NCBI GenBank assembly: GCA_902791335.1
Contig: CADAVL010000001.1
Span: 7,929-71,928 of the forward strand
Origin: Oscillospiraceae bacterium
GTDB lineage: Bacteria; Bacillota; Clostridia; Oscillospirales; Acutalibacteraceae
Length of the DNA stretch: 64,000 bases
Direction of reading: 5' to 3'
A model generated the notes under the pieces. It did no database searches, was not told the origin of the DNA, and worked only from the letters and a program-made list of their open reading frames with translations. The position numbers and the translations under genes are program-made. Below, piece by piece: positions 52,993 through 60,786 of the stretch. Each line of letters begins with the position of its first letter. Position 1 is the first letter of the stretch.

Positions 52993-53908
52993 TGGCATTG
53001 GCGGTATTGATCTTGGCTTTCAACAGGCAGGATTTAATATTGTGTGGGCAAATGAATTGGATAAAGATGCAGCAACCACTTACCGTCACAACTTTGGAAA
53101 TAAATGTTTAGTCGAAAAGGATATTTGCAAAGTTAAAGCAAAAGAAATGCCCGATTTTGATATTCTTGTAGCCGGCTTCCCTTGCCAACCATTTTCTATA
53201 ATGGGTAGACAAAAAGGGTTTAAAGACCCACGAGGAACTTTATTTTATGAAATTGTTCGAGTTGTTAAAGAGAAACAACCTAAGATTATATTTTTAGAAA
53301 ATGTTTCAAACTTGATAAAACATGATGACGGGAAAACATTTTTAGCAATATACAATGCACTGGCACCGTTGGGATATAGTTTACGTTATTCAGTAATGGA
53401 TGCAACAGAGTATGGAAACGTTCCCCAAATTAGAACTCGGATATTTATCGTTGCTTTTCTTGACGAGGAAAAGTGCGAAAAATTCAAATTTCCGGAAAAA
53501 ATTGAACGCACCGTACAGCTCAATGATATTATCAAAAGAGATATTAAGCATGATAATTCCTATTACTATAACGAGAACAGTCCATATTATAAAGATCTAA
53601 AAATAATAGTAACGGACAAACGGGCATTGTATAAAATTTATGATACGGGGGTATCCCGAAAAGCTCACTATATTTGCCCTACATTGACGGCTAATATGGG
53701 AACATATCCTGATAGAGTTCCAATAGTATTGGATGATTATGGTATTAGAAAAATCACGCCGTATGAATGCCTTGCATTACAAGGATTTCCAAAAGAATAT
53801 CGATTCCCAAAAATCCCACTGCCAAGCGCATATAAACAATGCGGCAATAGTGTAGTTGTTCCGGTAATTAAAAGAATAGCCGAGAGCATTATGGCTGTTA
53901 TGTGTTAA
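52970..53908 (+). CDS. DNA (cytosine-5) methyltransferase, second of a LlaJI-type system
   Basis: Motif I is SLFSGIGGIDLGFQQAG, motif IV AGFPCQPFSIMGRQKGF with the catalytic Cys near residue 74, motif VI FLENVSNLI, and motif X QCGNSVVVPVI. It differs clearly from the methyltransferase at 48923. Two methyltransferases are expected when the recognition site is asymmetric, as in LlaJI (GACGC), since each strand needs its own enzyme. It overlaps the nuclease gene, so translation is coupled. At 312 residues it is the typical length. Confidence 0.94.
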   Translation: MKVGSLFSGIGGIDLGFQQAGFNIVWANELDKDAATTYRHNFGNKCLVEKDICKVKAKEMPDFDILVAGFPCQPFSIMGRQKGFKDPRGTLFYEIVRVVKEKQPKIIFLENVSNLIKHDDGKTFLAIYNALAPLGYSLRYSVMDATEYGNVPQIRTRIFIVAFLDEEKCEKFKFPEKIERTVQLNDIIKRDIKHDNSYYYNENSPYYKDLKIIVTDKRALYKIYDTGVSRKAHYICPTLTANMGTYPDRVPIVLDDYGIRKITPYECLALQGFPKEYRFPKIPLPSAYKQCGNSVVVPVIKRIAESIMAVMC

Positions 53909-53937
53909 ATAAGAAAAAAGTGAGTTGAAACAACCTA

Positions 53938-55392
53938 ATGGCATTCAAAAAGTTAACCTTAAAATCCAAGCAATTGCTTGACGAAATGCTGGCGGCAGAA
54001 AACCCTTCTGCTATGCTAAGCAAGCATTTTGATGACATTTCATCAAAAGAAGATGCAGAACTTCGTGGTATTATTCGAGAATTAAGAGAGTTAGGTTATA
54101 TAGATGTTAAGTGGGCTGATAATGTCCCATACTGCGTTATTATAAATAATTCCGCTCGAACATACAGCGAACAACTGGAAGAGCATGAAAAAGAGAGAAA
54201 CCAAGACTATTTGAAATCATCAAATGAATCGAAAATATTTATAAGCCATCGTTCATCTGATGGTTCCATAGCAGATGCCTTATTTGACTTCTTTGTAGCT
54301 ACGGGTATTTCGAGAGATAAGATTTTTTGCTCTTCACTCCCCGGCAATGACGTGAAGGAAAAGATTTCTGTGGAAGTAAGAGAAACTATGAAGAATAGCT
54401 GTCTTAATATAGCTATTCTTTCAACTGAGTACTACCAAAGTGCATATTGTCTTAATGAGGCAGGTATCCTTTGGTTTCAAGATATTCCCATTATACCCAT
54501 TGCACTACCTGAAATTCAGCCTACAGATATGATTGGCTTTCTGAATGATGATTATAAAATCAGACGATTAGATAATGCTGATGATCTTGCATATATTTAC
54601 GATACAGCCTGTGCGGCGAGCACTTCCAATCAAGCAAAAGCAAGTGTCGTTACGGCAGAAACACGTAAACTTATTCTCAAATATCAACAGTTGCTCTCCT
54701 CTAGAACTTATCCTCTGAAACCTACCACCGAAGTATCTTTAGATATCACTACAGATGACGAACGAATTGTGCTATATTATTTAATCTCAAAGCAGGTTCG
54801 CAAAGTAACCAAAAACACAATTTTATGTTGGCTACAGGATATGGAAATATATGATGTTAATGTTGATAATGCTTTCGATTTATTATCAACATTAGGAAAT
54901 GGTGATGTAGTAGACGGAACGCTTGAATTAAGCACTAATATATTCCGAGAATATTCATCAAAATCTTCACAAATTCTTAGTGAACTACAACCTATTGTGA
55001 ATTCTCGCATTGATTTGAGCTCTGAAAGATTTAGTAAATTGTGGAACGATTCAGCATTTGATGATATCATAAAACTTTTTGTTGCATACATAGTTGACGA
55101 AAAAATCGATGTATTCGGTGATCGTTGGATGGCTGAAGGACAAATAGAGGATATTAAAAGTTGGGAAGAAAAGTATTTTCTTGATTCTACATTGTCCTCT
55201 AATTACGGCAAGTGTTTATCCTTGTTCATACATAATCGCTTTGTGTACGAAAGTGATTGGACAAGTCACGGCAATGCACGAGCACATGCTTTATGCGCAT
55301 CTCTTAAGGAATTATTGTTTAATGCTCCTGCGGAAATTGTCGAAGAATTGATAAAAGTTAAAGAAACATATCATTACGACTTACCATTTTAA
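53938..55392 (+). CDS. TIR domain protein, probable immune effector
   Basis: Residues 1-90 form an N-terminal, winged-helix-like module. The TIR domain spans about 98-225, with KIFISHRSSDGSIADALF as the first strand and helix. SAYCLNEAGILWF carries Glu174 at the position of the catalytic glutamate of NAD-cleaving TIRs. Residues about 260-484 are a helical domain I do not recognise. Bacterial TIR proteins usually degrade or modify NAD after sensing a phage. It starts 29 bases after the RM methyltransferase and 24 bases before the helicase. Confidence 0.88.
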   Translation: MAFKKLTLKSKQLLDEMLAAENPSAMLSKHFDDISSKEDAELRGIIRELRELGYIDVKWADNVPYCVIINNSARTYSEQLEEHEKERNQDYLKSSNESKIFISHRSSDGSIADALFDFFVATGISRDKIFCSSLPGNDVKEKISVEVRETMKNSCLNIAILSTEYYQSAYCLNEAGILWFQDIPIIPIALPEIQPTDMIGFLNDDYKIRRLDNADDLAYIYDTACAASTSNQAKASVVTAETRKLILKYQQLLSSRTYPLKPTTEVSLDITTDDERIVLYYLISKQVRKVTKNTILCWLQDMEIYDVNVDNAFDLLSTLGNGDVVDGTLELSTNIFREYSSKSSQILSELQPIVNSRIDLSSERFSKLWNDSAFDDIIKLFVAYIVDEKIDVFGDRWMAEGQIEDIKSWEEKYFLDSTLSSNYGKCLSLFIHNRFVYESDWTSHGNARAHALCASLKELLFNAPAEIVEELIKVKETYHYDLPF

Positions 55393-55416
55393 TCTTTGCT
55401 AAAAGGAGGCAAGCAA

Positions 55417-58128
55417 ATGTTAAAAGTAGATGGCGCTATTTATGATACAAACAAAGTAATATGCCGAAACATTTCTGTGTTTGATGCCTCCGAACGAGGT
55501 TTATTATCACAGAACATTTTGGCTCAGATTAGAAATTTCGTCGAGTATATAGTTCAGAAGGTTTATTCAAACGGTGTTGATACCGATCCCAATGATTATC
55601 AAGATAAAAAAGCCGCTTGGGAGTTTGTGAAAACCAAGGGAGAACTGAGATTCTTAAGCAAATTCCATAATCTTCTCCAAAAATCTGTATCCCACTATAC
55701 GTTTGATGAGGGCGGTTCCGAAAGATTGATGCTTAAGTATTATGAGTATCTTCTTAAAATTAAGGTATTTCTCAAAGAAAAGTATAATATGGACGTTCTT
55801 GAGAATATTGATGATTTCCCATTAAACTTAGATGACAATTTGATGGAGTACTATAAACAAATTGCTGTTCGTATTGTTAAGCCGAGTCGTTATGCAACAC
55901 GTAATCCTTACAATGATCGTGCGTACATACAGAAAATCAAACCTTTTTTCGTAAAGCATCATATTTTCTACGAAGTAACATTTACAGTAGCAAATGATAA
56001 AGCTAGCAAATTTGATAGAGTAATTGCGTTCACCTCTCTTGATCTTTCTGATAATTATGCAGTTAGACTTTCCATACACAACGATGTAATCGGCGTGCTT
56101 GGGAAAGTTATGCCTATTCAAATTATTGATAGTTGGGAAGTATCCATAAGACCTTGTGAAGTTAATCGATTTGCCGATTTTTTTGGCAGTCACACTCAAA
56201 TTGGTGCCGGCAATAACGAGTTCCGTGATCTGATGAAATTTCTTACGGACACTCGAATGAGTCTTGTTGATTTGGTTACATCATCAGATTCATATTATTC
56301 TTGGGCAAAAGCTAAGTGTACCAAAGAAGCCAAAGTTACTCATATTTTTGATCTGCTTGACAAATCCCGTGACCTTATAAAAGATAAAGCACCCGGTAGC
56401 AATATTATTCGTTACTTCCTACACAAAATGAATAATAAGGTTATGCGACGCCAATACAGTAGAGAAACTTGTGAAAGGTTATCTGGTTTGCATCTGCGTT
56501 GGGGTTGTATTCCGTTTGATCAAATGCCGTATGCGACATCTTTGATTAAACATAATCCACGAATTTATGATTTATTTGAATGTATTAATTCGGGTAACAG
56601 AGAGCACGAATTTCTTGCTCGTACAATACAGAACAATACCGAACAAGGGGGTGTTCTATTTACACCCTTAAGTGAGTTGGAACGATTTGATGATATAAAT
56701 GGTTTAATAAGAAAATACAACTCTCTTGTATATGCAAGAAAACATGCAGAGCGGTATCTTCGCATTTACAAAGACCATTTATATATGAAGGGGTATGTTG
56801 ACGATACAACGAAAATCATTAAAAAGCTAAAAGAGTTATCTTCAACTGGAATGTCTGGTTACAGTGATTTCGTAGAATCATGGCTATCTAAGAATCCTTC
56901 TTACCGAATTGATAGCAAGGAAAAACTCAATGCTCTTAAAACGATATTTTCTGATTCTCACGTTGCTCTAATTTATGGTTCGGCGGGAACCGGAAAATCA
57001 ACCCTTATTAATCATATTTCGAATCTCTATAATGATCGCAAAAAGCTGTATTTGGCAAATACAAATCCTGCTGTAGATAACATGCGCCGAAAGGTGAATG
57101 CAGGTAATTGTGACTTTAAAACTATTGCTAAATTTTTGTCTGATTATAACACTGATACAGAATGCGATATCTTGTTTATCGATGAGTGTAGTACGGTGAG
57201 CAATAAAGATATGCGAGACATTCTGGAGAAGGCTACTTTTAAGCTCCTTGTATTAGTTGGAGATGTGTTCCAGATTGAAGCAATATTATTTGGAAATTGG
57301 TTTAGCATTGCACGTACTTTCGTGCCGGAGACATCTGTTTCTGAATTATCAAAACCATACCGCAGTACCAATGAAAGGTTGCTCACCATCTGGGATAGAG
57401 TTAGAAAACTTCAAGACGATATTCTTGAACCGCTGGTTAAAGGTAAATATACTGTAAAGTTAGATGAATCAATTTTTGAGCACTCGGAAGATGATGAAAT
57501 TATATTGTGTTTAAATTACGATGGACTTTACGGAATTAACAATATCAATAGATTCTTGCAGAGTAGTAATTCAAATCCTGAAATTGTTTGGGGAATCAAT
57601 ACATATAAAATTGGAGATCCTGTTCTATTCAATGAATCGGACAGATTTGCGCCTTTGATATACAACAACATGAAAGGCCGCATAAAGGATATTGAACCAA
57701 CCGAAAACAAAATCCGTTTTGATGTAGAACTGGATATTGCTATTACTGATTGGGAGGCAGAAGATTATGATTTTACCTTAGTTGGTACATCTGATAATGG
57801 CAATTCTATTATTAGTTTTTGGGTGGACAAGTATCTTAGCACCGATGATGATACTGATTCTTCAGATGCTATTGTACCTTTCCAAGTAGCATATGCGGTA
57901 TCAATTCACAAAGCTCAAGGTTTGGAATATAAATCAGTAAAGATTGTTATTACAAATGAAGTTGAGGAACTTATTACCCACAACATCTTTTACACTGCAA
58001 TAACTCGTGCAAAAGAAGATTTAAAAATTTATTGGACTCCGGAAACGGAGAAAAAAATTCTTGAGGGGCTATCCTTAAGGAATTATAAAAAGGATGCGGC
58101 TCTGCTTGCTGCAATGCAGAACTTGTAA
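55417..58128 (+). CDS. Large SF1 helicase-like ATPase with unknown N-terminal half
   Basis: The first 500 or so residues match no domain I recognise. The helicase part has Walker A GSAGTGKSTL at about 522, Walker B CDILFIDECSTV at about 585, VSIHKAQGLEYKSV at about 828 and FYTAITRAKEDL at about 858, the arrangement of UvrD/RecD-like SF1 enzymes. It may bind or translocate on nucleic acid and act as the sensor for the TIR protein. I start it at MLKVDGAIYDTN (55417), with AAAAGGAGGCAAGCAA before it. The protein is 903 residues. Confidence 0.88.
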   Translation: MLKVDGAIYDTNKVICRNISVFDASERGLLSQNILAQIRNFVEYIVQKVYSNGVDTDPNDYQDKKAAWEFVKTKGELRFLSKFHNLLQKSVSHYTFDEGGSERLMLKYYEYLLKIKVFLKEKYNMDVLENIDDFPLNLDDNLMEYYKQIAVRIVKPSRYATRNPYNDRAYIQKIKPFFVKHHIFYEVTFTVANDKASKFDRVIAFTSLDLSDNYAVRLSIHNDVIGVLGKVMPIQIIDSWEVSIRPCEVNRFADFFGSHTQIGAGNNEFRDLMKFLTDTRMSLVDLVTSSDSYYSWAKAKCTKEAKVTHIFDLLDKSRDLIKDKAPGSNIIRYFLHKMNNKVMRRQYSRETCERLSGLHLRWGCIPFDQMPYATSLIKHNPRIYDLFECINSGNREHEFLARTIQNNTEQGGVLFTPLSELERFDDINGLIRKYNSLVYARKHAERYLRIYKDHLYMKGYVDDTTKIIKKLKELSSTGMSGYSDFVESWLSKNPSYRIDSKEKLNALKTIFSDSHVALIYGSAGTGKSTLINHISNLYNDRKKLYLANTNPAVDNMRRKVNAGNCDFKTIAKFLSDYNTDTECDILFIDECSTVSNKDMRDILEKATFKLLVLVGDVFQIEAILFGNWFSIARTFVPETSVSELSKPYRSTNERLLTIWDRVRKLQDDILEPLVKGKYTVKLDESIFEHSEDDEIILCLNYDGLYGINNINRFLQSSNSNPEIVWGINTYKIGDPVLFNESDRFAPLIYNNMKGRIKDIEPTENKIRFDVELDIAITDWEAEDYDFTLVGTSDNGNSIISFWVDKYLSTDDDTDSSDAIVPFQVAYAVSIHKAQGLEYKSVKIVITNEVEELITHNIFYTAITRAKEDLKIYWTPETEKKILEGLSLRNYKKDAALLAAMQNL

Positions 58129-58144
58129 TACGAAAGGGAAGACT

Positions 58145-58633
58145 ATGAATAACGATGTTAAAATTTTAAGCTCAACAACTGATTTTAATGCATACTTTAA
58201 TACAATTTCTATTTCAGAAGATACTCGAAAAAAATTTGAAACTACAGATTTTTTAGTTGTGCCTTCAGAATATAAAGAAAACGAGTATTATTTTGCGCAA
58301 GAGTCAATCAGTTTTGTAAAATTCTGTCGTCAAAACAATCCTGAAAACAGCATTGATATACTTGCAGATTCCGATATTCAAGTACGCTCTTTACACTCTT
58401 TTGATATATGGATGCCTATTATTTGGGTTGCTGGAAACATCTTATTGCCCATTGCCATAAATCTTGTTTCGGACTACATAAAAGATAAGCTTAAAGGGCG
58501 TGAAAAAGAAGAAGCGAAAGTAGACGTTACATTTATTGTGAAGCGAGACGATGAAGAAAAAGTTCTTCATTATTCTGGTGATGCTAAAACATTTAAGGAA
58601 TCCTTTGAAAAGATCGACCTAAATAAAATGTGA
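58145..58633 (+). CDS. Small one-helix membrane protein of the TIR-helicase cluster
   Basis: The 162-residue protein has one hydrophobic helix (IWMPIIWVAGNILLPIAINL, about 83-102), with soluble parts on both sides. The C-terminal part (KVDVTFIVKRDDEEKVLHYS) looks like a small beta domain. I know no family for it. AAAGGGAAGACT precedes the ATG at 58145, 17 bases past the helicase stop. Its position between the helicase and SEC-C genes suggests a part in the same system, perhaps anchoring or regulating the complex. Confidence 0.75.
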   Translation: MNNDVKILSSTTDFNAYFNTISISEDTRKKFETTDFLVVPSEYKENEYYFAQESISFVKFCRQNNPENSIDILADSDIQVRSLHSFDIWMPIIWVAGNILLPIAINLVSDYIKDKLKGREKEEAKVDVTFIVKRDDEEKVLHYSGDAKTFKESFEKIDLNKM

Positions 58634-58642
58634 GGGAAGTAT

Positions 58643-59518
58643 ATGCTTAAATATTTTCTTCAAAATAAAGATATAAGTCAAATCGATACAGTATGTTACC
58701 ATCTCAACAAAACCAAACATAAACTGTTAGAAAACAATTGGAATAACCCTACAGAAGATTTTGAACTATGCGCTGATCTTTTTTCGGAGATAAAAGAAAT
58801 TGCAATTCAAAGAAACGATGAACAGCTTGCTAATTCACAATTCATTTTCAAGGATTATTTTAAGCTATTTTGTAATCTGCTTCGATATTTTAAAATGCTT
58901 GAAACTGGTCAATATAAAGAGTCTTGGAACAAGCTACAAGACTGTCTTGATGCGATAAAATATATTGGTCGTTTCACAGAAATTGATAACAGGCTAGAAC
59001 TAAATGAGCTCTATGATCTCTTGGTTCAATATGAAGAACTATACCCATACACTATTTTTGCCAGTAGCGAATATGTTATTTCAAAATCTCATTGCAGTAT
59101 ATGCGGTAAATCCATGCAAAGTTTAGACTGCCATCACATTAAGGGAGAACTTTATTGGGGAGAACCGGCAATAGAATGTATCGATAAGATAGATGTTATC
59201 CAAGCGATTTGTATTGTATCGCATCCCGAAGATAAACGATGTGTTCTGGAAATATCGGATGATACAAGACCTGAAAAAGAAAAATTCCTTATGCTGGATC
59301 AGTACTTGAAACTTAAGCAACCATATTTACAGAAGGTTACAATTAAAGGAATTAAAGAACAACGCATACGAGAAGATATTGAAGTGGTCGGAAGAAAGCA
59401 ACCTTGTCCGTGCGGAAGTGGAAAGAAATTTAAACACTGCTGTGGAAAAAATATGTACTACGAACATACACGATATGTTGTAACACCATCATCTGTAGTT
59501 GATATAATAAAGGTTTGA
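58643..59518 (+). CDS. SEC-C zinc-binding domain protein
   Basis: The 291-residue protein ends in a SEC-C motif, QPCPCGSGKKFKHCCGK (about 253-270), which binds zinc. A second zinc-binding pair, CSICGKSMQSLDCHH, lies at about 154-168. The first 150 residues are helical and unknown. SEC-C domains bind proteins or ribosomes in SecA and in many stress proteins. It follows the membrane protein by 10 bases and is the last gene of the run, before the terminator at 59526. Confidence 0.85.
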   Translation: MLKYFLQNKDISQIDTVCYHLNKTKHKLLENNWNNPTEDFELCADLFSEIKEIAIQRNDEQLANSQFIFKDYFKLFCNLLRYFKMLETGQYKESWNKLQDCLDAIKYIGRFTEIDNRLELNELYDLLVQYEELYPYTIFASSEYVISKSHCSICGKSMQSLDCHHIKGELYWGEPAIECIDKIDVIQAICIVSHPEDKRCVLEISDDTRPEKEKFLMLDQYLKLKQPYLQKVTIKGIKEQRIREDIEVVGRKQPCPCGSGKKFKHCCGKNMYYEHTRYVVTPSSVVDIIKV

Positions 59519-59525
59519 TAAATAG

Positions 59526-59568
59526 CAACAGGCACGAGAGATGAGTTTCCGTGCCTGTTGTCATTTTG
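59526..59568 (+). terminator. Terminator of the defence operon
   Basis: CAACAGGCACG and CGTGCCTGTTG form a perfect 11-bp stem followed by TCATTTTG on the plus strand. It lies 8 bases after the SEC-C gene and overlaps the end of the small minus-strand gene. Confidence 0.85.
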
Positions 59569-59707
59569 TGTATTTGATTATGAGCTCATCGACGCCGTCG
59601 GTGTACCTTCTTTGAGATAATAGTTTATTTCGGTACTCCAGCAAACATTGAATTATAAGGCGGTGTTCGGTGTCGGTTAGGCGTAGATAGTATTTTCGTT
59701 TTCTCAT
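59561..59707 (-). CDS. 48-residue basic protein next to tnpV
   Basis: The frame begins MRKRKYYLRLTDTEHRLIIQ and ends in VDELIIKYTK. The start overlaps the tnpV stop by four bases (ATGA), so the two are translationally coupled. Small proteins of this kind travel with TnpV in clostridial mobile elements. No function is known to me. It would be missed by a 60-residue cut-off. Confidence 0.7.
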   Translation of the reverse strand: MRKRKYYLRLTDTEHRLIIQCLLEYRNKLLSQRRYTDGVDELIIKYTK

Positions 59708-60075
59708 ACAAACACCACTTCTGAATTAACAACCTCTGTTGCTCGCTCACGGATATTGTTCATCCTAGGCACCCACGCCATTTGGTTGGCGGCTTTGAGT
59801 TGTTCTGAGACGCCTTCCTTTTCGGCGTATTCTTTTACCAGCCGAGAAAAGAGTTGTTGTGCCTGTTCTTCGGTATCGGCAAGGTGGGAATGGAGCGTTC
59901 CGGAAGTGAGCAGATTGTAATACATAACTTTGTGGTGTTGCTTCAAATATCGAAGTCTGCGCTGTCCCCATACGCCGATAGGGCGTTCATCTTCGGCGGG
60001 TAAGGTTATATTTGGCAAACGGTAATCGCCTTGCATTGTGTATGTGCCGCCGGATTGTTCAAATATTGATTTCAT
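59704..60075 (-). CDS. tnpV: TnpV transposon-encoded protein
   Basis: The 123-residue protein matches the TnpV family: GDYRLPNITLP, IGVWGQRRLRYLKQHHKVMYY and LHSHLADTEEQAQQLF are characteristic. TnpV accompanies conjugative transposons and mobilizable elements in Firmicutes but its function is not established. It marks the right module of the element as mobile. Bases 60076-60206 that follow hold nothing I can call. Confidence 0.85.
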   Translation of the reverse strand: MKSIFEQSGGTYTMQGDYRLPNITLPAEDERPIGVWGQRRLRYLKQHHKVMYYNLLTSGTLHSHLADTEEQAQQLFSRLVKEYAEKEGVSEQLKAANQMAWVPRMNNIRERATEVVNSEVVFV

Positions 60076-60206
60076 ATAGTAGACCTCCTATTGCGCTTAA
60101 AATGATTGCCGAAAATGCTCAATTACAAAAAATACAGCGAACATTCCGCTGTTCATGCCACTTTTTACGACGAACATTGAAAATGAGGCGTTTTTTCGGA
60201 ATAGAA

Positions 60207-60506
60207 TTACTCTTTAAGCAAATCTTGAAATGGTGTTTCGGTTGAGACAAAAGCTTCATAGGCGAAGTTTGCGCCGAGGCGGAAGCCCATAATGAAGCTA
60301 TCAAGATTGGATTCGCCGTTGACAACTCCCCAAGCGTTCACATAGTCGAGGAACCATTTCTTCGGCTTGTCGGTCAGGGCGTTGGTCAGCAAATCTTCGT
60401 TATTCATCAGGATTTCCATTTGCTTCTGCACCGCTTTATTGTCTTTTGTACTGCGTGCCTGCGGATCAATATTTCCGTAGTAAAATTCTTCTATAAACCG
60501 TGACAT
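60207..60506 (-). CDS. Small element protein, DUF6809-like
   Basis: The 99-residue protein reads MSRFIEEFYYGNIDPQAR and later FIMGFRLGANFAYEAF. I recall this pattern from hypothetical proteins labelled DUF6809 in gut Firmicutes mobile elements. I start it at 60506, where GGCAGGTGC precedes the ATG; the frame open to 60584 lacks a ribosome site. No function is known. Confidence 0.7.
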   Translation of the reverse strand: MSRFIEEFYYGNIDPQARSTKDNKAVQKQMEILMNNEDLLTNALTDKPKKWFLDYVNAWGVVNGESNLDSFIMGFRLGANFAYEAFVSTETPFQDLLKE

Positions 60507-60610
60507 AAATAATGCACCTGCCTTTCGATTACAGTTTAGCAAAATCGAAAAACAGGTGCGAGTATGCGAATTTTTAAATCGCACATTGATATTGTTTTAG
60601 TATCTGGGGG

Positions 60611-60784
60611 TCAGTCATCATCTTCATCATTAAATAAAGAATAGCGGCATTCTTCCTCTTCTTCATCGTGACGATACTCGCTATCATCCCAATTGTAAAC
60701 ATATTCGCCTCGGTCAATACTGAAGCCATCCTTTTCGATGTATTCATATTCGCCGGACTCATAATTAAAACACCACTTGGCCAT
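60611..60784 (-). CDS. 57-residue acidic protein coupled to the element RNase III
   Basis: The frame starts MAKWCFNYESGEYEYIEK and ends in a run of Glu and Asp (EEEEECRYSLFNDEDDD). GGAGGATGAATAAAA precedes the ATG, and the RNase III stop codon lies only two bases upstream. An overlapping frame at 60574-60762 lacks such a site and I rejected it. The strong negative charge recalls DNA- or RNA-mimic proteins or inhibitors of the upstream nuclease. That is inference only. Confidence 0.6.
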   Translation of the reverse strand: MAKWCFNYESGEYEYIEKDGFSIDRGEYVYNWDDSEYRHDEEEEECRYSLFNDEDDD

Positions 60785-60786
60785 TT

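Noticed and set aside
53938-58128. Assignment to Thoeris or Gabija
   Set aside because: Thoeris needs a ThsA NADase or similar partner and Gabija a TOPRIM ATPase (GajA). Neither is present; only a TIR and a helicase are shared in a loose sense.
60574-60762. Frame of 62 residues starting MSPANMNTSKRM
   Set aside because: It lacks a ribosome site and overlaps the acidic frame at 60611-60784, which has a good site and a position directly behind the RNase III stop.
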